Source: Hormiphora californensis
Lineage: Eukaryota; Ctenophora; Tentaculata; Cydippida; Pleurobrachiidae
Direction: 5' to 3'
Assembly: GCA_020137815.1 (NCBI GenBank)
Contig: CM035350.1
Coordinates: forward strand, 4,693,541 to 4,757,540
DNA length: 64,000 nt
This document shows, one piece after another, positions 38,937-50,800 of the stretch. Position 1 is the stretch's first letter; every line of letters starts with the position of its first letter. The notes under the pieces are model-generated. The model had not been told where the DNA came from. It ran no database searches and was given only the letters and a program-made list of their open reading frames with translations. The translations under genes were made by a program, and so were the position numbers.

Positions 38937-41900
38937 TTATATCATTTCAAGGACCTTTAGAACTGATCCAAAGATGTCAGGTCGTTCAACTCGACAGGTG
39001 AATGTATCGGGATCAAATAGGGTGTGGTTAGTACCTCTCAAATCACCAGTTAGTGAAGGCGTGTACTGCACATCAGTATGAATAACAAAATATCCCTGGA
39101 TAAATATTATTAGGGAGCTGAGAGGGGAAGTTTTAGTGTAACAAAAAGGGAGAAGAGGGGGAGTTTTAGTGTAACCAGGGCGATAAAAACATTCGCGAGT
39201 GTGAAATCTATCACTGAGACTATTATCTGCGTTTTACCTTTTGTAGAGAGAAATCGAATCCAGAAAACATGATGTTGTCAAATGCAGGGAGAGGAAGTCC
39301 GTTTTTTAGGAAGGAGTTTGCAAAAGGAACCAAAAGTGATCGGCAAAACTTGACAAAAGTTTCCAGTCTCGATACACTTATGTTACCAATGTTGCTGCTC
39401 CTTAATTGTACCTCGGGCCTGAGGAATTTATAAATTAACAAGGGCAATTAAAGCAGTACGTTAATTAAATAATTAAATAATTATTTAAATACATAATTAG
39501 TTGAATACAATTACTCCAGTGTGACGACATCAAGCCATATCATGCTCTGTTGACCCAGATGGACACTGATATTGACACACAGGTCCACCTGGGCGTCCAC
39601 CACGAAGGCAGTAGTTAGGTGTCCGGTGTCTGGATCCTTAACAAACCATGTCACTATTCCCTCAGCTCTACCACTCACTCCTAGGGGATACAATGATGCG
39701 GGGGTTTGTTCCTAGTTGTATTTTGTAAATTTCTATTTATAGAGCACGATAAGTATCTCGTAGGCAATTCAGCGAGGTTGACATTTGACAACAATTGAGA
39801 TTCATTTAACGTTTCGATTCACAACTAACATTTCATACAGAAACTACCTTGTGGGTCAATGTGAAAGAGAACAGGTTTGGTAACTTCAATCCATAGCACC
39901 ATATCCTGGTCAGGGTAGACCTGGTGTAGCTCTGGAACAAAGAACTTGAAGTAGTCGGTGTTCAACTTAATGGGCACTGCAGAGGGGATCTGAAATAGAA
40001 CTTGAAGTAGTTGGTGTTCAACTTAATGGGCACTGCAGAGGGGATCTGAAATAGATATATCATAGGTTGAGTATCATTGGGTGCCCTCTGACCTCTGAAA
40101 GCGTGATAGAAAATAGAGAGTTGGAAGAAAGGGAATGGGGGCCACGGGACACCATACCCAAATAATCAAAGAATATATACTTTATAAAGATCATGGATGG
40201 GAAACATGTAGTTGGGGAGTTATTAAAGAATAATACAGATTTGCCCTTACAGGGACGTGCACAAAAGCTGGTTTCCAAACTACGATTGCACAAATCTGAG
40301 AGATTTCACCACATACGTCTTTGTTAGTAAGATTATATTGAAGGAAGCCTGAATCCTTGTAGGCCCACCCGGCAGTGTTTAACATGTACTCCGTCACCCA
40401 CAGCGTCACCATCCTAGACCCGACGGTGTCAGGTAGCTCTTGTTTGGGTGACGGGCACTCCCTCGGATCCGACCTTGAGTAGATCTCACCTTGATATGGA
40501 GGGGAGGTTTAGATACAGGTTTATACAAGTGATGTATCAGATATAATTAGGGCATCATATAGTAACCTTTTCCGTTGATAAAGATGGCATTATCAACAAC
40601 GAATGGAGGTTGAATGAGGGTATAGTCGATAAAACAAAAATCATCAATAGTTGTGTGTAGATCGAGTGTGTTCAGTTCGTTGTTTAGGTCCCCATTGAGC
40701 TCGTTTACTACTAGCGGACACACCTAGACATTGTTTTGTTCAAACCAATTTTTGCTAGGCAACCTAGACATTGAACTTATGACATCAATAACACGTCGTC
40801 CCACCGCACTCTCTCTCTAAGTAAATAATATGTTGGCACTGTTCTCTCACTCTCTCCCAATACCTGTGTGTCTAGAGCGTCTTTAATGCTGCCCCCTATC
40901 TGGTCACTGAACAGATTATAAAGGAAACTGGCACCACCGTGAAACGAAACCTCCAGTTTTCCAATATGAAACGAGCAATGTTGAGCTGTAACGTGGGGCT
41001 CCCCCTTTGAGGTAGAACCTAGGGAGGGAGGGAAGGAGGTGTAATGTGGGGCTCCCCCTTAGAGGTAGAACCTAGGGAGGGAGGGAGCTGTAATGTGGGG
41101 CTCCCCCTTAGAGGTAGAACCTAGGTTGGATGAGGAGAGATAACATCAAATGAGGGAGAGTTTGTCAGGAACTGACTGTAACATCACGCATGCTGCTCAA
41201 TCTACATATAGTAAAGCTGACTCCAGCATACAGTTTGGTGCAGTGGGGTGAGAGAAATAGTGCAATAGTGCCTCTAGTAAGGCTTACTAGTAAGCAGTGA
41301 TGCGGGGCTAGCTTCGCCCGGCATTCTAGTACACCAAATGGGTGTGCACTTTCTTACCAACGAGGATATCCAATGTCAGTGTGATGCCATTTGCTGCCAT
41401 GTCTACAGAACCACCATCCGAGATATGCGGCCAGGATTCCTCTTTATAATGCCATTCAGCTGTCATCTGGGAGAAATACTGCGTTAATGAAAGGAATTGG
41501 AACTGGAAGTGGGTTGAGATGTCGTGTTACCGAACTTTGTCATTATGCCGAGATACTGTGGCCAAACTTTGTCTTTGTATGCATACCGAGATGGATCCGC
41601 TCCTAATGGTCACATCAATATTCGAGGAGGGTACTACTTTGACATCTGTGTTAGAGATATCAACCGATCTTATCTTGATACTGAAACACAGCTATTAGAG
41701 GGTTAAACTGGAGTAAACTAACAGTGCAGCAGTCATTAAACTTTCATATTTTAGTAAGTAAAGTGTCGCGTAGATGATTTCGGTTGTTTCTCTCTCACCT
41801 GTACAATCTAACATTGATGTGTCCTAACGGTGTGTCGACACGACCCGACCAGTCTGGTATGGAGGCTGTTTTAATGCTATCCGTCAGTATAGGAAGGACG

Positions 41901-42089
41901 ACCTCCTTGCCTGGAGGAAGAATGTTATGGTCCGACCTTTAAATTTGGGTACGAGGTCCCCCCTCCTTTACTCGCCCCCCCCCCTTCTTCACTCGCCCCC
42001 CTCCTCCTTCACTCGCCCCCCCCCCCCCCCCCTCCCGAACTAGACGTGTGCGATATCGTGAAAGAGTACACAGCGCAGGAGAGAGAGAA

Positions 42090-42161
<72 letters not shown>

Positions 42162-42350
42162 GGAATATAATACCCAACCTTTAAATAATATGTACATATG
42201 CGAATATTCTTGTGCACTAGGGGTGTCACAATACCTACCATAGTCGACTCCTTTTTGCGTCACTTGAAACCGGAACCCCGGTAATGCTGACTCCAATTGC
42301 GCATCAGAGGAATGTAGGAGTAGGAAGTTAAGGGCGATTAGAAACAACAT
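38937..42350 (-). CDS. BPI/LBP-family lipid- and LPS-binding protein
   Basis: Eleven exons join in phase to 519 aa: 42350-42239, 41910-41799, 41680-41587, 41466-41358, 41018-40864, 40723-40567, 40489-40317, 39989-39848, 39680-39515, 39418-39238, 39095-38937. A signal peptide (MLFLIALNFLLLHSSDAQ) precedes the family start PGFRFQVTQKGVDYG. Further landmarks: GRVDTPLGHINVR, VVPSSNIDVTIRSGSI, SDGGSVDMAANGITLTLDIL, VCPLVVNELNGDLN (family disulphide Cys), then the second barrel ending NSFLKNGLPLPAF with a final tail. BPI/LBP proteins are two-barrel secreted proteins that bind LPS or lipids in innate defence. Exons 5 and 8 have their 3' splice sites duplicated in tandem upstream. Confidence 0.9.
39941..40054. 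repeat. 56-bp tandem duplication covering BPI exon 8 splice acceptor
   Basis: The block starting AGAACTTGAAGTAGT occurs at 39941 and 39997. Each copy includes the acceptor and the first coding bases of exon 8. 56 is not a multiple of three, so using the outer acceptor would shift the frame; the inner one (39990) gives the intact protein. Confidence 0.8.
40988..41126. repeat. Three copies of BPI exon 5 splice-acceptor region
   Basis: Units beginning GTAACGTGGGGCTCCCCC or GTAATGTGGGGCTCCCCC at 40988, 41041 and 41090 each contain the exon 5 acceptor (CCTAG|GTTCTACCTC on the gene strand). Only the first belongs to the full exon; the others are potential decoy acceptors. Confidence 0.8.
41976..42155. 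repeat. C-tracts and (GA)n in BPI intron 1
   Basis: Runs of C (about 41977-41989 and 42017-42034) within CACTCGCCCCCC repeats are followed by a (GA)n tract (about 42077-42155). All lie in intron 1 of the BPI/LBP gene. Confidence 0.9.
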
Positions 42351-42791
42351 CCTTACATTATGCTAGAGAGATATATGGAGTGGAGTTATAAAGATTCGAC
42401 AGGATGTTATGAAGAAATAAACGATACTTTGATAAACAGCACAAAACTTTTTAAAGATAATTTAAACTTTTCAAACTAAAATTCTATACACTATTTTCTG
42501 ACAACTGAAAAACTAAATCACATACACACACGCTTTTGAACATAAAACAGATGTAAAAAGTGTAATAAAATATCAGGTTGGCACAGACGTAACTAATCAC
42601 TCTAAAACTAGTGTATACAATAGCAGTTTTCCAGCGAGCGAATTAGCACAGCCGACCGATTAAGCGAAAGAGTTTTCAGCACAGTTACTGTCCCAACTGT
42701 CCCAAATAGTTACCATGGTTACCACAGTTACTGTCCAACATGTACCAAGTAGTTACCATGGTTACCACGGATACCATGGTTACCACGGTTA
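42351..42791. other. BPI-PARP interval
   Basis: The BPI promoter side and PARP 3' UTR. At 42700-42800 a short degenerate tandem array of GTTACCATGGTTACCAC occurs. No gene is seen. Confidence 0.5.
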
Positions 42792-45700
42792 CTATCCAAC
42801 CTGTACCAAGTATTCCAGTCGGATATTAGCCGGATCTTTCACCACAAACTCACTATATTCATCTAACCAGCGATACTGGATCCTCTTCTCGCCAGCTGCC
42901 CCCTCCTCCCCCTCCTCCTCCTCCTTCTCAGTTATATCATCTGCATAGCAATCACTAGCGGTGGAGTAGCTCTCATCCTCATCTCCCTCACTTGAATCAT
43001 CCTCGATCTCAATAGGTACATAATCTGGGTCCTCTACCTGTTTTTCATCCTCCCTCAGCTTTGCGTGAATGGTCTTGAGGGGCCAGAACCGGCCCAAATT
43101 GAGAGTTGACCCACCCATGCTAATCTCGTATTTTCCTGGGTACTGTGAAGCCGCTCCTTGGACGTGCTGTGTATCAACACCAGTCTCCGGCATGGACTTG
43201 TTGTGTCGCGAGTCTTCATACTCGACATTGACAAACACGTTACCCAGATCTAACGCTTGCCACAACCACATACCTATACTTGCTGCCCCGGGTATACCCG
43301 TACGCCTTGGTGAAGTTATCACTAAAGTAAACTCCGTCCCCAAACCTGCTTCCAAATGCCTTGCCATGAGGAGCGATGAGAAGGCCCCTTTTCAGAATAC
43401 TGAGAATTCCACTGGTCTCGATACCGTGGAAGAGAAGAACCCGCTTACCACTACCCTTTCGATCATCAGGTAACTCAGGGTTGATCTTGAAGATGTTTCG
43501 GATGGTATAGCTTTTGTTCGTTGCATGAATGTTTTTCAACAGGTACTGAACCCTACTGTCGTGTCCTTCCAGCGCTTCAATTCCGCACCCCAAACTCCGG
43601 TACATGTACTCGACAGGGTGAAGTTTCTCGGGGTCCCTCTGGGAGCCTGCCATAATCCGGTTTATGATCTCAATATCCCGAATATGCTGCAGTTTATCCT
43701 TCCACTCATTCAAAGAATATTCACTGTTGATCGCTTCCACCCGGGTTACTGAGTGTCCTTCTTGGGGGATGTAGAAATGGAGCTCATTGGACAAATCATA
43801 AATCTTCTGTTCTACTTCGAAGTATTTCTTGTCAACCTCCGCAGTCTTGGTCTCTAGCTCTTCCAAACCATCTTTTTCCCCAATCAGCTTTTCGATCTCT
43901 TTCAAGATACCCTCCGCCTTCGCGAGACTCTCCTCCCTGGGGAACCCAAAGGGAGATCCAGTTACATTCAACTTCAATTCATCCTTCATAATATTAGACA
44001 TGTAGTCAGGATTGCATGCCTCAAGTAGCGCATCAAACACCTTCCTATTCATGTTTGTAGGATGATTATCCTTCTTGAAATCGTACTCCACCAACTTGTA
44101 CTGATCTTTATATCTAAAAGTCCGGGGAACGAGCCGGTACTTGCCGCGATGACTCACAAAACTCTCAATATCCTTGTACTCGTTCTTCGTCTTGGCTTTG
44201 AAAACCTTGCAAAACTCTGCTAAGCACTCCTCGAAGGTGGGAAATGGAGTTTCCTGGTGCTGCCCGTCATCTCCAATCCGTCCCCACCGTGTCAACAACA
44301 CGTAGATCCCCTTACCCAGATTCTTGACAATCTGCATCTTATAAAAGCTGTACAACCCGTATTTTGAGTTAATTCCAACATCCACCTTTGTCATAAGGAT
44401 GTCATAAAACTGGCCTGTCGTTGTGTCCCTAACTACCTCGCCCTCAGACTTGAAGCTGAGGTTATTGTCAGGAACTGCGAGACCCTCTGCGGATTTCTCC
44501 GGGGAGCACGTTTTAGTGAAGTTGTCCATGAACACCCGACTATCCTCGGTAAAGTTAGGTCGCTCAGTAGAAACACTCATGGAAACATCCTGTACATGGG
44601 TTGGCTTGACACCCAATATGGAGAGATAACGTGGTTTCAGTAGACACTCGTCAACTGGGCTCATCCCGCGGATATTCTTCAAGTCCCTGGCTTTCTTCAG
44701 GATGTTATTCTTCTTCAGGACCTTAACAAAGTCCTTGAGAATGGTGTGGTCAGTGAGCTCAACGTCAGGGTACAACCTGACCAGAAAACTCAGTACAGAG
44801 TCACCGTCATGGTTTTGAAGAAGAAGATCCGAGCTCGACGTGACTTTGTTCAGCAGTACTGTGAAGATCTTAAACTTGTGGAGCTTTGCAGCGTACATTA
44901 GAGGAGTCATACCATCAGCATCCGGGAGGGAAACTAAGGAATTTGTGGAAAGGAACTCAACCATCTCCACCTCTCCTTCGATCACCATCTTCCCCAGTAT
45001 GGAGTATTGTTTGCTGAAACTTGTGAAGTAGTCAGATCGACCGGTCGGAAAGCTGTAGTCAAAGAGGTGATTTCCCGACTCTTGGATGTTAAAATCACAC
45101 AGGCTGTCGAATGAAACTGATGTTTGCTCTTGAAGGGCCTTGAGGCTATCAATGGTTGGGGTGTTATTCCAGAATAGTGCACACGCGGGTGTTCGTTTGA
45201 AACAATCCACATTGTTGATGTTTTCCTTTCCCTTCACGAGAATCTTAGCCACATCCATTTTCCAGTTCAGGCAAGCGTAGTGAAGTGGAGTGCAGTCGTG
45301 GACATCTCGAGCTGAGAGATCAAAGTTTAACCTTTTTAACAACTGCAGTATTCTGACCTGCAATGGTTCGTCAGGAGACTTTGTCAGGCACAGCAGATGT
45401 ACCAAAGATTGCCCTTTGTCGTTTGTTTCCTCAGTTTTCAGAGCCCTCCCAAACTTTAGAATGAGAGTAATAACCAGATTCAGTTTGTGCAGTTTGAGTG
45501 CAGCTTCTATCGGTATGAAGGATGATCCAATCAAGTCAACAAGCTTGAACACCACGCCTTGCCACCCATAACTTATAGAGTAGTAGAGCAGTCCGTTATT
45601 TGTCTTTGAAGTAATGGTTGCAACCAGCCTCTTCTCCTCGAGCGGTGCCCACTTTAGTGGCGGCTCCTCCTTTTCTCTTTCTTCCTGCTTCCTCTCCTTT

Positions 45701-48700
45701 TCACCCTCATCTTCATGTCGGTACATGGGGAACACTACATCCCTATTTGGGTCGGCCCCCTTCTCAATGAGCATTAGTGAGCAACTCTGGTGGTTATTCA
45801 TGACCGCATGACACAGGGGTGTGTTGCCCATGTAGTCCAGTTGGTCAATCTTGCAGCCTTTAGAGATCAGGTGGGTAGAGGACACGCTTCCTCCCCTCCG
45901 TGCACTGAGGTGTAGAGCAGTGAAGTGGTCCCAGTTGTCAGGCTGGGTTACCATGGCCTGGGACATCTCCTGGGTTAACATGCTCACAATCTCGATAGGA
46001 TCGCTAAAACTGGCAGACATGTTTGGCCTGATAAAAGCAAAGTGAAGGGGTGTCTGGCCCTTTTTGTTGGCCAAGTTGGGGTCTGCCCCACGGAGTAGGA
46101 GAGCAGAGATGATCTCAATTGAGATGTCACTTCCAGTATCCACACCCTGAACGGCGTGGTGAAGGTAGGTGTTTCCATCATTATCAGCCGTGTTAACATT
46201 CTCAATTGAAGGTAGAACCTGCTCTAGAATGGATATCCGTCGTGTAAAGTTGTCCTGACTGCTCACAATGTGATGTAGCAGGTCCCGACCATCAGGGGCT
46301 TTGGCAAAGATACAACCACCTGCCGCAATGAGTGGCTCCACTACGCTGATGTGATGTGATGCCGCCAGGACGAGGCAGGGAACGTTTACATGTTCATTAT
46401 TCCTACATTCCCCCGCATTTGGTAGAATGTCAACAACGGCCCCAGCTGTGATCAACTTGGAGATGAGGTCCAGTTTACCCGCCTTAATGGCATAGTGTAA
46501 CGGGTACATCCCGTGGGCATCTGCAAAGTTGACATCAGGGCCCATCTTCAAAACCCTGTCAATATGTTCCTCAGTTCCATACTTCATGGCTATGTTGAGC
46601 AACCGGAGGGTACCCCACTCCGTGTATGGGTACAAGGGACATGTTGCAAAATGGTACACCTCACCAGACCGTGTCTCAGATTTACAAGTGCAAACAGCAT
46701 CATCCTCAATCACTCTCTCCCCGACTGCATCGTTTATATCGCAGTTGAATGGTTCCTTCCGCAGTAACTCCAGAACTGTCCAGGCAAGTTCTCTTTCCTC
46801 TTTAGCTGGCTGGGCTGCTCTTTTGGTCCGGAAACATCTCAACCCGGCGAGTGTGATGGCATTTGAACCATTATAATTCCTCTCCACGGCAAACCGTTTC
46901 AGTGTCTCAGTTGGAACTGTCTCAATCATTGTCTGAATGATATCTACACCAGCTTTACTTGTCCTATCGATGTAATAGGTCAGCATGTTTCTCTTCTCCA
47001 ACTTGACCCCTTCAACGTTGGAGCCATGTTTAATAAACGATCTAATAAGATCCTTGTTAGCGTGATTTTCCTGCTGTACTGCGGTGCTAAGAGGACTCTG
47101 CCCCTTGGCCGAGAGAGCATTAATATCCAACCCTCGAGAGAGTAAATCCGTCAGTAGATTATCATAAAACTCGTAAGAAGCACCAGAGCGCTGACAAGCC
47201 AAGTAGTGGAGTACACCACATCCGTTGTTATCCACTGCTGCCACATCCACTCCTTGTTGCTCTAGGTAGAAGGTGAGCGTCTCCTGGATCGCATCTGAGC
47301 AGGTCTGGGTACATAACTTCATCAAGTAGGTAGCACCTGAACTGTCTCTGAAGTTCAGGTCCACTTCACAGTTCCCCACCAGCCACCTCATGACACCCAT
47401 TTGGTTCCTCAGGATGCCCACCTCGAAGGGACACATACCCCAGTCGTTAGTCTTGCCGGTATCCACATGGAGCTCCTCCACAAGGTACTGGACCATGGGT
47501 AGATACCCCTCCGCACACGCGTAGTGTAGGGCGGTGTTACCCGAGCTGTCACCAACATTGGCATCTGTGATGGTATGGGCAGCTAGCCAACTGAGGCAAT
47601 GTAGTTGGTTGTATTTAGCAGCGTGATGGAATGCTAGCAATCCATGCCGGTCCTTCGACCTCACTTTACCCCCGTACAAGACTAGAGTTTTTAGAATTCC
47701 CAGATGTCCATACATTGCAGCCAGGTTGATGGGGAACATCCTCCTAACAGAGGCTGAGGTACCCTTGTTTGGGTTAGCCCCTAGTTTTAGTAATGTCTCC
47801 ACTGCCTCGTGATGCCCATTCATAACAGCCAACACCAGTGGAGTACAAGACATTCTAACTCCTTTAAGGGCTGCCTTGTCCATACCCGCCACACCCTCCT
47901 TTTTGACAAGGGCCTCTCTCATTTTGGCAGCATAATCCTCCTCCTCGTCTTCTTCCTCATTGTCGTCTGCAGCGCTGGTTTTCTTTCTATACTTGGCAGC
48001 CTCTACAGTAACAACTCGTACCAACGCAATATCAACCCTCCGAGTAGGATCAATGATAGTGGGGTCCTTGTTTTCGAAATATTCCGCGTAGCCATGCCCA
48101 ACGAGTGCCTTGATATTCTCCACCGATCCTTTCTCTGCAGCCCAATGTAATGGAGATTCTCCCTGTGGGGAGTGTGTGAAAGTTAGCAAGCATCTAGATT
48201 GTTACTTTCCATTCGTGTCAAAAGAGACTATTATTATTTCAACTCTACATTCTCTATTTTCACTCTTTCTCTCTCTGTCTCTTTATCTAACTCACCGATC
48301 GATTGAGAGTTCGGGGATCCGCTCCTGCACTGAGAAGGTAAGTGGTAGCATTGGCCGTGTCTGCAATTGCAGCATAGTGAAGAAGGGAGTTGTCACATCC
48401 ATCTACTGTTGCTAGTGCCGGGTTGACGCTCAGCATCTGATGGGTACAAGATGTAATTTATCAGGTAAAAGACACAACAGGCACAATTAAAGAAGGAGAT
48501 AAAATAACCTGTTTAAGATATTTGATGTTTGAGTTAAGACACGCTGAGTGAAGGGGAGTAAGTCCCCCCGAACTGTCGCCAGTACGCTTATTCCTTCTCC
48601 TGCTCCAATAATCTTGTGCACCATATGTTTTCTTGGTTACATTGACCGATATGAAGGGAGTCAATTTTTCGCCTTTTTGAAAGGATAGAACCTAAAAAAT

Positions 48701-50081
48701 CAACTGATAATTATAAACTCCATGATACCATTTTCACCCCCAATTGTTATACCTCGTGGTGCAATTTGTTGAAATTCCCGGGACCTCCAAACTTTTGCTT
48801 TAGCTCCAGATCCACTATTTTGGTAGCAATTTCAATATTGTTTGCCCGCAAGGCCGTACTGAACTGATCCTCTAGTGCTCCATAGAGGTTCGAATTCTTG
48901 TTGAACAGAGTATTCTGAAAGTAACGGATTTCATTAACACAAATTAATGCAATGACAGGTGAGAAAAAGCCTGAATCAATTTAGCTTATGATATTCTTAC
49001 CAGGAAGCCGATGAAATCAATGTCACATCCATTCTCAATAGCATACGTCAGCATGTCGTCGAATTGGGGAATTATTTCACAACCGAATTGAATGGGATCG
49101 AAAGCGTTAACTCCCTCTTTGCTGCCTCTTGCCATGGTGATCGGCCGGATACGGTTGATGCCCAGAGATGCAGGGTTGTAAACGCCACTTTTCACAATCT
49201 GAAAATTATAATGTTTGGTTAAAGTAGTTCATGGTGTGCCATAACGTAGAACTCACATGTAACTGACTTGGAGTAACGGAAGTTCGATTTTTCTTGTTTT
49301 TCGTTTGGGCTTTATCTTCTTCCCCCAGCGAGTAGAGGAGTTTCACCATAGCTTTGTCCCTCCGATCAATTGCGTGATGCCATGCACTCTTTCTAACCAG
49401 CCCCACGACAAATTCATTACTCTCATAGGTGCAGTGAAATCCGGCGATAATCTTGAGATCTTTTGCAAGTCGTTTAACTTCCGAGATTTTGTTGAGGAAG
49501 ACAGCTTGTGTGAAGATGTTGCTGTTGACGGATGGAGCAACTGGTGGGATATAAAATCCGTCTCGAAGAAGTGGGTCTGAGGTGTAGATTTTGATGTCGA
49601 CGTATGGAGAAACTTTCTTTTTCTTAGCGGGTGATTGAAGTTTAGAAGTTGCTTTCCTTTTGCCGAGATTTGACGAGACTGATTTCTTATTTAGAGTTCT
49701 TTTCGCCTGCTTGCCAGAAGTTTTAACTTTGGGAGTGGGCTTGACCTTTCTGGGTGTATGAATACACTCTTTAAGATGTACATCCACAGCTTTAATTTCA
49801 TCTGCATATACTTGAACTCTTCTTAGGTGAGGGGATAACTGTGTCACCCGAACTGTACACAAAACACTCGCTGCTGGGACATCATTCACATCATGAATCG
49901 TATACGTGCGGTGTTGAGACCTAGGTTTGTTGTATTTCTCCTCGTCGTACCAACAAATACGTACACTGTTTGTGTCTTGATAAATATGAGTGTAAAGCTG
50001 AGCGAGCCACCACCCGTTTTCATGCCTCACGCCCACAAAAGAACCCCGTTTGAATATTGGCCTGTTTGACTGGTTCGGCAT
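42792..50081 (-). CDS. Giant ankyrin-WGR-PARP (PME-5/tankyrase-like), frame broken once
   Basis: Six exons, 50081-49257, 49198-49001, 48914-48753, 48691-48509, 48436-48296 and 48162-42792, about 2,290 aa. The N-terminus (about 10-90) is a Tudor/BAH-like module (GSFVGVRHENGWWLAQLYTH, VRICWYDEEKYN), then a basic linker. Many ankyrin repeats follow (GESPLHWAAEKGSVENIKAL, NTALHYACAEGYLPMVQYLV, CTPLHYACLNWKMDVAKILV). Next come a WGR domain (LLTRWGRIGDDGQHQ), a helical PARP regulatory domain, and the catalytic fold with His (LFHGIETSG), Tyr (FGDGVYFSDN) and, near the end, Glu (EYSEFVVKDP). This layout resembles nematode PME-5 and would make NAD-dependent poly(ADP-ribose). Near 43255-43270 the frame shifts by one base: one frame reads SKYRYVVV, the next continues ALDLGNVFVNVEYED. 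An acidic insert (EEEEGEEG) precedes the last motif. Confidence 0.85.
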
Positions 50082-50640
50082 AATGAATGGAGGAGTTTTA
50101 GAGACCTTTAACCTACATAGATCCTCCCCTTTCCACGGTGAGACAGAGTTGAAACCTCGCTGCGACTGAAAATCTCACTTTTTTGTTTTGCAAAAAAGCT
50201 TGAAATCTCGCGATCGCGTCCACATTTGAATCTCAGGAATTCGCGATGCATTGAAGTGATTATAACGGAATGCGCGAAAGGTTTACGTTTTAACGCTGCA
50301 TTTTGTAACGCGCAAGCTTTGGAAAAACTCGTGAAATGCTCTTTTTATTTTTTTTCCCGTTTTTCAAATTTTCGATGTCCACTTTTTTCCAACCTTTCTC
50401 CCCTACCCCATCTAAGTGTATAATGATAACTCTGGGTCCTGATTAGATAGAGACTTAATAGGTCTCTTTCCAATGCACCCAGAATGAAGTGGGCGCCGTT
50501 ACGATCTGGGTGTTTGGAGGCCTGTTTACAGGTGCACACTGCCAAAAAAGTTGATTCACTAAAATGGCTCTAACCGCCAAACCACTCAACCGTTTTGGCT
50601 GATTCAAAATTTATCTGGTAGGGAATGTCAAGGCCTAACC
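50082..50640. other. Intergenic region upstream of the PARP gene
   Basis: Promoter side of the PARP gene. It includes an ATCGCGAT-type palindrome (TCTCGCGATCGCGTC, about 50206) and a T-rich tract near 50345. No gene is visible. Confidence 0.4.
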
Positions 50641-50691
50641 CCAACCCAAACCCTAACCCTAACCCTACTTTAGCCCTAACCCTAAAAAACC
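50637..50691. repeat. Interstitial telomere-like (CCCTAA)n
   Basis: CCCTAACCCTAACCCTAACC is followed by degenerate copies (TTTAGCCCTAACCCTAAAAA). The unit equals the animal telomere repeat TTAGGG on the other strand. It lies about 50-100 bp upstream of a truncated LINE end. Confidence 0.85.
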
Positions 50692-50800
50692 GTTTGTCAG
50701 CACTCCCAAAACACCCAGATTTTAACGCTGGCCAAATGAAGTCTCTATCTCCACGAAGAAAGAAGAACACAAAGAAGCTAGAACAGCTCTGAATAAAGCT

